A DNA stretch of 64,000 nt from Betaproteobacteria bacterium (GTDB lineage Bacteria > Pseudomonadota > Gammaproteobacteria > Burkholderiales > Casimicrobiaceae), in NCBI GenBank assembly GCA_016861105.1, contig BOKS01000001.1, positions 496,001 through 560,000 of the forward strand, written 5' to 3'. Under the pieces are notes generated by a model. It was given only the letters and a program-made list of their open reading frames with translations, searched no databases and was not told the DNA's origin. This document shows, in pieces, positions 57,734-64,000 of this stretch. A program made the translations under genes and the position numbers. Every line of letters starts with the position of its first letter. The first letter of the stretch is position 1.

Positions 57734-59008
57734 TCAGCGCCTCCGCCTCGCCGCCAGACCCGCGACCCCCAACATGAGCGCCAGCAGGACCAGCGGGACG
57801 GGCCCGAGGAACGGGATGGGCACGCCGGCGGCCGGCGGCGGCACGTTGACCGAGCACGGCGCGTACGTCTGGTTGACGAGCGAGTAGGCCGCCCGGGCGC
57901 CCGGGGGCAACGCGACGCCCGTCGGGTTCCAGCCGACGGACGCTGCCGGGTTGTCGGGCGCATTGACGACACCCATCGTCGTGGCGTTGAACTCGACGAC
58001 GTAGACACGGCCGTCGGGAGCCAGCCGGGGCATGGCCCAGCTGCCGGTGGCGATGCCCGTGACAGCGCTGGTCCCGAGGTCCTTCTGCGTCAGCGTGCCG
58101 CTCCAGCCTTCCGTGCCGACGCTGTAGTACAGCTTGCTCGCATCGGGCGAGAACGCAACGCCGTAGCCGAGGTCGCCCGTGGCCTGCAGCGCGAACGCCG
58201 ACACCTGCCCGGTGGCCTCGTCGAAGGTGGCCGTGTGGATGTAGCCCGTCGCGGTGCCCTGCGAAAAGAAGCCGATCGCCAGCTGACGCGTCGGGGGGTG
58301 ATAGACGATCGTCCCGCGGTTCGCGGTCGTTCCGGCAGGGAGCGCCGGCACCGGGGAAGCCACCGGCGTGTTGTTGACGCCCGCCGGCCCGACCAGGTAG
58401 GCGTTGACCGTCGGGCTCGCGTTCGTGACGGAGAGGATCCAGAAGTCGGTACCGTTCGCTGCAGGCACGACCGCCAGCGATTCCCCGAACAGGCGCCCGC
58501 CGTCGAGCGTGGCGATCGTGCCGATCGCGTTGCCGGAGATGCTGGCCAGCGTGTAGCGGATGGGACCCGGGATGCCGGCGTTGCTGGAGTTCCCGAACAC
58601 GTAGAAGTCGTTGGTCGGAACGCCGGAGGGGCTCGGCACGATGAGCGCAGCCTCGCTCGCGGACGGGTCCCCGCCGACGCCCGTGCCGATGAGCGCGTGC
58701 GTCTGGCCGTTGAAGATCGAGTCGCCATCGGTGTAGAGCAGCAGGACGCCCGCCGGCGTGGTGTAGACGGCCGTCCCTTCGAACGACGCGGTCTGGCCGA
58801 TGCCGGCATTGCCGAGCACCGGTGATCCGCCGGTGAAGTTCATCAGGTACTTGCCGTTGCTGCCGCCTGTCCACCAGACCTGCTGGTTCACCATGCCCAG
58901 CCCGACGATGCAGGCGTGGCTCGCGACCTGGGCCTGCGCAGGCGGCGCGGGACCGGAGAGGGCGACCAGCAGGCACGCAGCGGCGGTGGCTTGGGCGACA
59001 GGGCGCAT
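57734..59008 (-). CDS. Exported beta-propeller-like protein with IPTL-like C-terminal tail
   Basis: A 424-residue secreted protein. A signal peptide (VAQATAAACLLVALSGPAPP, cleavage near AQAQ) is followed by WD/NHL-like repeated strands. These include GTAVYTTPAGVLLLYTDGDS, GNAIGTIATLDGGRLFGESL, GDLGYGVAFSPDASKLYYSV and LGTSAVTGIATGSWAMPRLA. The chain ends VPIPFLGPVPLVLLALMLGV and a final RRRR, a tail that resembles IPTL-CTERM (IP.L, a membrane span, Arg cluster) but has lost the WG. The function of the body is unknown. The true start is taken as Met 9 of the open frame (MRPVAQ). Confidence 0.8.
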   Translation of the reverse strand: MRPVAQATAAACLLVALSGPAPPAQAQVASHACIVGLGMVNQQVWWTGGSNGKYLMNFTGGSPVLGNAGIGQTASFEGTAVYTTPAGVLLLYTDGDSIFNGQTHALIGTGVGGDPSASEAALIVPSPSGVPTNDFYVFGNSSNAGIPGPIRYTLASISGNAIGTIATLDGGRLFGESLAVVPAANGTDFWILSVTNASPTVNAYLVGPAGVNNTPVASPVPALPAGTTANRGTIVYHPPTRQLAIGFFSQGTATGYIHTATFDEATGQVSAFALQATGDLGYGVAFSPDASKLYYSVGTEGWSGTLTQKDLGTSAVTGIATGSWAMPRLAPDGRVYVVEFNATTMGVVNAPDNPAASVGWNPTGVALPPGARAAYSLVNQTYAPCSVNVPPPAAGVPIPFLGPVPLVLLALMLGVAGLAARRRR

Positions 59009-59522
59009 GGTCGAGCCTCCGTGAAAACGCACTTGGGGCCGGGAATGCGGACGTCCGAAGCCCGGGAAGCCGTGCGACCGCCCTGGCCCGCGTCGCGCCT
59101 CACGAGTCTAGCAACCGCCACATGGACGAACGATCGGGTTTCGTACGTACCGCCGGACGAGCCATGCCCGACCCGCGTGCGCCGGACGCGTCGCTGCGCC
59201 GGCGGCTGCCGCGATCGCCGCAACCCCGCGTCGCCGTCGCCAGGCTCACCTGCACGACGCGAAGGCTCGCGGTGGCGCTGCAGTCGATCCCGGTCGGTGC
59301 GCGGTCAGTTCACGGCGAAGCAAAGGATCAGCCCGCCGCCGGTGCTTGCGATGCAGTGCGGATCGCAGCCGCACGTGGGATGCGCGGCGCATCACGACAT
59401 CGCCCACGTCGCATCGATCGGGCCCGCGCGGTCGTGGTGGCCGGTCGTCGCCGAACCGTCCTTGCCCCTCCTGGCTCAGTTGCCGCACGTCATGTCGCCC
59501 AAGGGGTCGGGAGCGGGGCCCG
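59009..59522. other. Intergenic stretch with a coding-like minus frame interrupted by TGA
   Basis: No intact gene was recognised in these 514 bases between two minus-strand genes. On the minus strand, 59305 to 59493 is one frame interrupted only by two TGA codons (59476 and 59392). Its codons are mostly G or C at the third position, and it ends in a Cys-rich segment (CAAHPTCGCDPHC). It could be a decayed small gene or chance. The remainder should hold the promoter of the propeller gene. Confidence 0.45.
59305..59493 (-). pseudogene. Possible decayed small Cys-rich gene
   Basis: A minus-strand frame from ATG (59493) to a TGA at 59305 would read 62 codons but for TGA codons at 59476 to 59478 and 59392 to 59394. 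The two later segments have few third-position A or T and end CAAHPTCGCDPHCIAS then TGGGLILCFAVN. AGGAGG lies just after the first TGA, but no start codon follows it. No known family. It may be a broken gene or an artefact of GC-rich DNA. Confidence 0.25.
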
Positions 59523-60977
59523 TCAGCGCCGTGCCAGCGCGGGATGCGTGCGGGCCAGTTCCGTCACGGCCGCGCGCATCGCCGCGAGCTCGACGCGCAG
59601 CAGCTCGACCTCCGCCAGCCGCTCGCGCAGCACTGCAAGCTCGCGCGACTGCTCGGCGATGCGGGCGTCGCGCTCGGCGAGCGCCTGCTCGTGCCGGGTC
59701 ACCTGCGCCTCCAGCTTCGCGTCGAGCCCCTGGATCGCGGCCAGCGCCACGCCGCTGATGTTCCCGCTCGCGATCGTCGTGTCGCCCTCGCCCAGCCCGA
59801 ACGCCGCGCGGAAGTCCTGCGCTGTCGGACCGAGGTTGCGCAGCGACGCCGGCGCCCCCTTGAAGTTGTACGCGTACACCGGCATCGCCAGCAGCCGCTC
59901 CAGCACGTCGGTCCCGTCCGCGGGCGTCAGGTTCTCCTTCTGCTCGCGGTCGCTCACGCACGCCCACCCCGTCGTTCCCGGCAGGTAGTTGCAGAACTGC
60001 GTCGACCCGCCCGAGGCGTTCACCGCCACGGTGAACCCCACGCCGCCGGTGGCGCGCACCGCGAAGAAGTTGGGCACCGACGGGCCGAAGTCGAGGTTGG
60101 TGCCGTCGGCCCACGTGAACGATCCGAACGTGTCCGACTTCGCCCGCCGGCCGGCGGCAAAGGCGTAGGGGGCAGTGGCCTCGTTCAGACTTCCGCCGGG
60201 GATGGTGCTATGGGATCCGCTCGCGACGTTGCCGGCGCCGCCGCCGACCGCGCTGTATGCATCGGCTCCGTGATTCCGGCCCCCCCCGCTCACGGTGGCG
60301 TGGGAGCCGGTCGCGAGATTGAGGACCCCGCCGCCGACCGTGCTCCGTGCGCCATGCGCGATGTTCGCCTGACCTCCGCCCACCGTCGCGAAAGGGGCGT
60401 CAACCGCCGTTCCGGAATCGTTTCCCGCGCGGTTCGCGTAGCCCCCGCCCACGGTGCCGAAGGCGTCGGTCGCGCGGTTCGGCGACTCGAACGCAAACGA
60501 TGGATCGGTGTCGCAGCAGGCCACGCCGCCGCCCGCGATCGTCGCCCCGCGCACGCCGGCGCTCACCGTGTTCTCCGGACTCCCGGCAATCACGTTCGGA
60601 CTGATCGCGACCGGCTCGAGCCGCATCGCCCGGCTGCCGTTCGCGCGCACCTCGACCGCGTGGTCGTCGGTCGTGCCCAGCACCGCCGTCGCCCCGAACG
60701 CATTGCCCCCCTGCTGGTGCACCACGTTGCCCAGCCGATACATGAACGCCGCCATCTGGTCGCGGCGCACGGTTCCCGCAGGACAGTACTGGTCGCTCGT
60801 GCACCCCAGCGTGATCCCGCGGTTGAACATCCACTGGATGCTGCTGCAGAACCCGTCGGCCGCCGCGACGTCCGTGAACGGCGCGCAGATCTGCGCCTGC
60901 ACGGGGGATGCGAGCGACGCGAACGCGCCTGCGGCCACCGCGATCCCGTGCCTGCACGACGAGCGAAGACGCTGCAT
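59523..60977 (-). CDS. Secreted SLH-like / YadA-head repeat / S74 chaperone-tail protein
   Basis: A 484-residue secreted protein. A signal peptide (IAVAAGAFASLASPVQAQ) is followed by an SLH-like Cys module (ICAPFTDVAAADGFC, WMFNRGITLGCTSDQYCPAG). Then comes a series of 16-residue YadA-type head repeats (TVGGGQANIAHGARS, TVGGGVLNLATGSHA and others). The tail has a peptidase-S74 intramolecular-chaperone domain (VSDREQKENLTPADGTD, with the Ser and Lys of the dyad, then YAYNFKGAPASLRNLGPTAQ) and a long coiled coil (LDAKLEAQVTRHEQALAERD onward). Such domains trimerise and cleave themselves in phage tail spikes and surface proteins. No outer-membrane anchor is seen. Confidence 0.85.
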   Translation of the reverse strand: MQRLRSSCRHGIAVAAGAFASLASPVQAQICAPFTDVAAADGFCSSIQWMFNRGITLGCTSDQYCPAGTVRRDQMAAFMYRLGNVVHQQGGNAFGATAVLGTTDDHAVEVRANGSRAMRLEPVAISPNVIAGSPENTVSAGVRGATIAGGGVACCDTDPSFAFESPNRATDAFGTVGGGYANRAGNDSGTAVDAPFATVGGGQANIAHGARSTVGGGVLNLATGSHATVSGGGRNHGADAYSAVGGGAGNVASGSHSTIPGGSLNEATAPYAFAAGRRAKSDTFGSFTWADGTNLDFGPSVPNFFAVRATGGVGFTVAVNASGGSTQFCNYLPGTTGWACVSDREQKENLTPADGTDVLERLLAMPVYAYNFKGAPASLRNLGPTAQDFRAAFGLGEGDTTIASGNISGVALAAIQGLDAKLEAQVTRHEQALAERDARIAEQSRELAVLRERLAEVELLRVELAAMRAAVTELARTHPALARR

Positions 60978-61272
60978 GACCTGCTCCCGGAACGCGGCCG
61001 CGGCACCGGTCGCCGCGGCGACGCGGCATCGTACGGCCGGGACACCGCCGCCCGCCATCCGGGCCGGCCACAACGACAGGCAGCGACGTGCGCGAGGCCC
61101 TGCCGCACCTGCTGCATCGCGTTCGATGCCGGCGTCATGAGCATGCCGAGCGCCGGCGCGCCGCCGCGCCGGCGGGATGCCGGCAAGCGGCGATTCCTCG
61201 CGCGAGCCGGCCACGCGTCAGCGACCCGTCGAGTACCATGGGCACAACGCTCCGCCCGTTTCGGACCCGCGC

Positions 61273-61884
61273 GTGCCCATCGCCCTGCGACCAGCCTCGA
61301 CCGCATCGACGCCCGCGCGCTCGCGGCTGAGCGCCGACGGCTGGCTCGCGGGCGCGGCGCGCCGCCCCTCGCCGAACTGCGACGAGCGCCCCGCCGGCGC
61401 CGACGTCACCCTCGTCGTCGTCCACGGCATCTCGCTGCCTCCCGGCGAGTTTCGCGGAGACGGCGTCGAGCGCCTGTTCACCAACCGCCTCGATGCCGGC
61501 GCTCACCCGTACTACGCGTCGGTCGCGCACCTGCGCGTGTCGGCGCACTTCCTCGTGCGGCGCGACGGCCGCGTGCTGCAGTTCGTGCCGTGCGTCCGGC
61601 GCGCGTGGCACGCCGGGGTCTCGACGTGGCAGGGCCGCGAACGCTGCAACGACTTCTCGGTGGGCGTGGAGCTGGAGGGCACCGACACGCGCGCCTACAC
61701 GGCGCGCCAGTACCACCGCCTCGCGCGCATCGTGCGGGCGCTGCGCACGCGCTACCCGATCGCGCACGTCGCCGGTCACAGCGACGTCGCCCCGGGGCGC
61801 AAGAGCGACCCCGGTCCCGCGTTCGAGTGGCGGCGCCTGCGCGAGCTGCTCGGCGTCGGGCCGCGGGCGCGTGCGCGCGCGTGA
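61273..61884 (+). CDS. ampD: 1,6-anhydro-N-acetylmuramoyl-L-alanine amidase
   Basis: Cytoplasmic zinc amidase of cell-wall recycling that removes the peptide from anhydro-muropeptides. The 203-residue protein has VTLVVVHGISLPPGEFRGDG (first Zn His), VSAHFLVRRDGRVLQFVPC, AWHAGVSTWQGRERCNDFS, VGVELEGTDTRAYTA and VAGHSDVAPGRKSDPGPAFE (second His and Asp ligands). The GTG start gives a normal 180 to 205 residue length. The next gene overlaps its stop by GTGA. Confidence 0.95.
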   Translation: MPIALRPASTASTPARSRLSADGWLAGAARRPSPNCDERPAGADVTLVVVHGISLPPGEFRGDGVERLFTNRLDAGAHPYYASVAHLRVSAHFLVRRDGRVLQFVPCVRRAWHAGVSTWQGRERCNDFSVGVELEGTDTRAYTARQYHRLARIVRALRTRYPIAHVAGHSDVAPGRKSDPGPAFEWRRLRELLGVGPRARARA

Positions 61885-62915
61885 ACGACGTCCTGGTCAT
61901 GACCGAGGCGGGGCTGCACTGCCCGGCCAGCGGCTTCCACATCGACCCCTGGCAGGGGGTCGACCGCGCGCTGATCACGCACGCGCACGCGGACCACGCA
62001 CGCGCGGGCAGCCGCGCCTACCTGGCCGCGGACCGCGGGCTGCCGCTACTCCGCGCGCGCCTGCCCGCGGACGCAACGATCGACACGCTGCGCTACGGCG
62101 AGCGGCGCCGCGTGGGCGACGTGGACGTGTCGTTCCATCCCGCGGGCCACGTGCTCGGCAGTGCGCAGATCCGCATCGGGCACCGGGGCCGCGTGATCGT
62201 CGTCTCGGGCGACTACAAGCTCGCCCCGGACCCGTCCTGCGATCCGTTCGAGCCGGTGCGCTGCGACACGCTGGTGACCGAGTCGACGTTCGGCCTGCCG
62301 GTCTACCGCTGGCAGCCGCCGCAGGACGTCATGCGCGCGCTGCGCGACTGGTGGTCCGCCAACCGCGACGAGGGCACGGCCAGCGTGGTGTTCGCCTACG
62401 CGCTCGGCAAGGCGCAGCGCATCGCCGCGGGCCTCGCGGCGCTCGGGGCCCTGCCCGGTCCGATCGCCTGCCACGGCGCGGTCGCCCGCATCAACGAGGC
62501 TTATCGCGACGCGGGCGTCGCGCTGCCGCCGATGGCGCGGGTGGCGGACAGCGGCCGCGACGCCGAGTGGCGCGGGGCGCTCGTGCTGGCGCCGCCGTCC
62601 GCGCAGGGCTCGGCGTGGCTCGCGCGCTTCGCCCCCTTCCGCACGGCGGCGGCGTCGGGATGGATGGCGATCCGCGGCACGCGCCGCCGGGCGAACCTCG
62701 ACCGGGGCTTCGTGCTGTCCGATCACGCCGACTGGCCGGCGCTCAACGCGGCGGTCGACGCGAGCGGCGCCGCGAACGTCGTGGTCACCCACGGCTACCG
62801 CGACGAGTTCGTGCGCTGGCTCGCCGAGACGCGCCCCGGGCTCGCGGCGAGCGCGCTCGCCACGCGCTTCGAGGGCGAGCACGGTGCCGCCGGCGAGCGC
62901 GCCGACCCGCCCTGA
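61881..62915 (+). CDS. Ligase-associated DNA exonuclease (metallo-beta-lactamase fold)
   Basis: A 344-residue nuclease-family protein. The metal site HAHADHARAGSR lies near residue 40, and the second site has HPAGHVLGSAQIRI and VVSGDYKLAPDP. A beta-CASP-like part follows with CDTLVTESTFGLPVYRWQPP and ASVVFAYALGKAQRIAAGLA, and the tail has GFVLSDHADWPALNAAVDAS. In most genomes this protein accompanies an ATP-dependent DNA ligase and a large Lhr-type helicase; neither is in the window. The GTG start overlaps the ampD stop. It probably acts in DNA repair. Confidence 0.9.
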   Translation: MNDVLVMTEAGLHCPASGFHIDPWQGVDRALITHAHADHARAGSRAYLAADRGLPLLRARLPADATIDTLRYGERRRVGDVDVSFHPAGHVLGSAQIRIGHRGRVIVVSGDYKLAPDPSCDPFEPVRCDTLVTESTFGLPVYRWQPPQDVMRALRDWWSANRDEGTASVVFAYALGKAQRIAAGLAALGALPGPIACHGAVARINEAYRDAGVALPPMARVADSGRDAEWRGALVLAPPSAQGSAWLARFAPFRTAAASGWMAIRGTRRRANLDRGFVLSDHADWPALNAAVDASGAANVVVTHGYRDEFVRWLAETRPGLAASALATRFEGEHGAAGERADPP

Positions 62916-62971
62916 CGGACCCGGCGGAGGGTCGCGCCGGACGGGCGGCCCGGCGCGGGCCCGGGGCCGGG

Positions 62972-62977
62972 TATAAT
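62972..62977 (+). promoter_or_regulatory. Consensus -10 box (TATAAT) upstream of yciB
   Basis: A perfect TATAAT lies 119 bases before the yciB start, implying a leader of about 110 bases. No good -35 hexamer is seen. The ATG that overlaps this box (62976) would add a basic extension and is not the start. Confidence 0.5.
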
Positions 62978-63095
62978 GAGCGGTTTCGTGTCTGCCGTCT
63001 GCCGCCCGGCGGGGGCCTTCCGGCCCGGCCGCGGCGTCCCCCAACGACGACCCGAACCCTCGCGCGCGAGGGGCGGGCGAGGCCTGCCGGAGTTC

Positions 63096-63629
63096 ATGCA
63101 GTTCCTGGCCGACTACCTGCCGCTCATCCTGTTCTTCGTCGCGTTCAAGTGGCAGGGGATCTACGTCGCCACCGCCGTCGCGATCGTGGCGTCGGTGATC
63201 CAGATCGCCTGGTTCCGGCTGCGGGGCAAGGTCTCCGCGGTGCACTGGCTGTCGCTCGCCATCATCGGCGTGTTCGGCGGCGCCACGCTGCTGCTGCAGG
63301 ACGAGACGTTCATCAAGTGGAAGCCCACGGTGCTCTACGCGCTGTTCGGCGCGATCCTCGCGGTCGGCAAGCTCGCCTTCCGTCGCGACTGGATCGCCGC
63401 GCTGCTCAAGGACCTCACGCTGCCGCCCGCCGTGTGGTCCGGGGTCACGTGGTCGTGGACCGCGTTCTTCGCCGCAATGGCGGTGGCGAACTGGTACGTC
63501 GCCTTCCACTTCAGCACCGAGGCGTGGGTGAACTTCAAGGTCTGGGGCGGCATCGGGCTGTTCCTCGTCTTCGCGCTGGCGCAGGGGCTGTGGCTGGCCC
63601 GCCACCTGCCGCAGGAGGAGCGCTCGTGA
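63096..63629 (+). CDS. yciB: Septation protein A (inner membrane-spanning protein YciB)
   Basis: A 177-residue inner-membrane protein needed for normal septation in some bacteria; it interacts with division and elongation proteins. The family start MQFLADYLPLILFFVAFKWQ is exact, followed by hydrophobic spans (IYVATAVAIVASVIQIAWFR, WLSLAIIGVFGGATLLLQDE). KWKPTVLYALFGAILAVGKL and WTAFFAAMAVANWYVAFHFS complete the core. It is first of a row yciB-bolA-(exported protein) with overlapping ends. Confidence 0.95.
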   Translation: MQFLADYLPLILFFVAFKWQGIYVATAVAIVASVIQIAWFRLRGKVSAVHWLSLAIIGVFGGATLLLQDETFIKWKPTVLYALFGAILAVGKLAFRRDWIAALLKDLTLPPAVWSGVTWSWTAFFAAMAVANWYVAFHFSTEAWVNFKVWGGIGLFLVFALAQGLWLARHLPQEERS

Positions 63630-63937
63630 GCGGAGCGGCGACGACCCGCAGCGCCGCCGATCTGCTGGCCGAGCGGCTCGCCGCGCTGGAGCCCACGGTG
63701 TTCGACCTGCACGACGACTCGGCCGAGCACGCGGGCCACGCCGGTGCGGCCGGCGGCGGCGGGCACTTTTCCCTGGTCATCGTGTCGAAGGCGTTCCGCG
63801 GCCAGACGCGCGTCGCGCGCCACCGGGCCGTCCTCGCGCGCGTCGGCGACCTCATTCCCCATCCCGTGCACGCGCTCGCCATCCAGGCGTACGCGCCCGA
63901 GGAATTCCCCTCCCTCCCTAGCAAGGACGCTTCATGA
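63626..63937 (+). CDS. bolA: BolA family protein
   Basis: A 103-residue protein of the BolA/IbaG family, which works with monothiol glutaredoxins in iron-sulfur trafficking. Features are LLAERLAALEPTVFDLHDDS, the His-rich AEHAGHAGAAGGGGHFSLVI, SKAFRGQTRVARHRAVLARV and PHPVHALAIQAYAPEEF at the end. The conserved Cys or His cluster position is His here. The GTG start overlaps the yciB stop, and its own stop overlaps the next gene, so translation is coupled. Confidence 0.93.
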   Translation: MSGAATTRSAADLLAERLAALEPTVFDLHDDSAEHAGHAGAAGGGGHFSLVIVSKAFRGQTRVARHRAVLARVGDLIPHPVHALAIQAYAPEEFPSLPSKDAS

Positions 63938-64000
63938 CCAAGTCCCGACTCGCCGTGGCCGTGCTGGCCACGCTGCTGCCCGCCGCCGCGCTGCACGCGC
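63934..64000 (+). CDS. Exported protein, probably peptidyl-prolyl isomerase (5' end only)
   Basis: Only the first 22 codons are present: MTKSRLAVAVLATLLPAAAL followed by HA, a signal peptide. It overlaps the bolA stop by ATGA. In betaproteobacteria the gene after yciB and bolA is usually a periplasmic parvulin-type isomerase, so that is the most likely identity, but the sequence shown proves only that it is exported. Confidence 0.6.
   Translation, partial: MTKSRLAVAVLATLLPAAALHA

Noticed and set aside
59392-59394. In-frame TGA as selenocysteine
   Set aside because: No start codon, no known selenoprotein family and no recognisable SECIS hairpin; a broken or chance frame is simpler.
59900-60500. 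Repeated DNA that could be taken for a tandem-repeat or CRISPR array
   Set aside because: The repetition follows a 16-residue protein repeat (YadA-type head) with variable codons and no constant spacers.
62976-63095. Upstream Met for yciB giving 40 extra residues
   Set aside because: The ATG overlaps a consensus TATAAT box, and the family starts exactly at MQFLADYLP.

Overview
The window reads as chromosomal DNA of a high-G+C (roughly 70%) Gram-negative betaproteobacterium, most like the Burkholderiales. The evidence is three orphan Bug/TctC periplasmic binding proteins, an IPTL-CTERM protein, a PhaM-like polyhydroxyalkanoate granule protein, a PilS/PilR-type two-component pair, a yciB-bolA-(PPIase) row and DUF3750/PP0621-type proteins. 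The genus cannot be fixed from sequence alone. Coding density is very high, genes are often joined by ATGA or GTGA overlaps, and GTG and TTG starts are common. The high G+C also produces many long open frames opposite real genes; these were left out. No rRNA, CRISPR array, prophage or intact insertion sequence was seen.

Region by region. 1-6.2 kb (minus): a BBE-type FAD oxidase cut by the window edge, an EamA exporter, the 5-oxoprolinase genes in the order pxpB-pxpC-pxpA, a small alpha/beta-barrel protein and an ABC-type binding protein. 6.4-16.7 kb: YjbQ, DUF4112, an IPTL-CTERM surface protein, a convergent YcbK/YcbB cell-wall pair, an SLH-like secreted protein, an acyltransferase, two TPR proteins, an M19 dipeptidase-like protein and an HTH protein. 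16.8-23.6 kb: a divergent pair of units, 2-oxoacid dehydrogenase E1 alpha/beta on one side and RpiR regulator, Bug protein, DadA-like oxidase and amidase on the other. 23.8-28.4 kb (minus): a tight five-gene operon of GntR regulator, Ldh2-type dehydrogenase, D-2-hydroxyacid dehydrogenase, HpaI-type aldolase and Bug protein. This is the best candidate for an undescribed pathway in the window.

28.6-39.2 kb: envelope and housekeeping genes (crystallin/glycine-zipper protein, aspartic-protease lipoprotein, DUF2237, AEC transporter, Mrr-like membrane protein, DUF3750, HDOD, D-threonine aldolase-like enzyme) and the serine operon serC-serA. An inverted-repeat element lies at 39.32-39.47 kb. 39.5-46.5 kb: LLM flavin oxidoreductase, aldo/keto reductase, Tat-exported amidohydrolase, an ArgB homologue with both catalytic lysines changed, a lipoprotein, Tag glycosylase and a third Bug protein. 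A tRNA-Arg(CCU) gene lies at 46.69 kb.

46.9-64 kb: a cNMP-binding patatin phospholipase, an M61 peptidase, a PhaM/GST/PEBP operon divergent from a GlcD-type dehydrogenase, PP0621, pilS-pilR, a secreted repeat protein with an IPTL-like tail, an SLH/YadA-head/S74 protein, AmpD, a ligase-type DNA exonuclease, yciB, bolA and the first codons of an exported protein. Recurring themes are uptake and breakdown of organic and amino acids (Bug proteins plus dehydrogenases, amidase and aldolase), cell-wall remodelling (YcbB, YcbK, AmpD) and surface protein display (IPTL-CTERM, SLH-like, S74).
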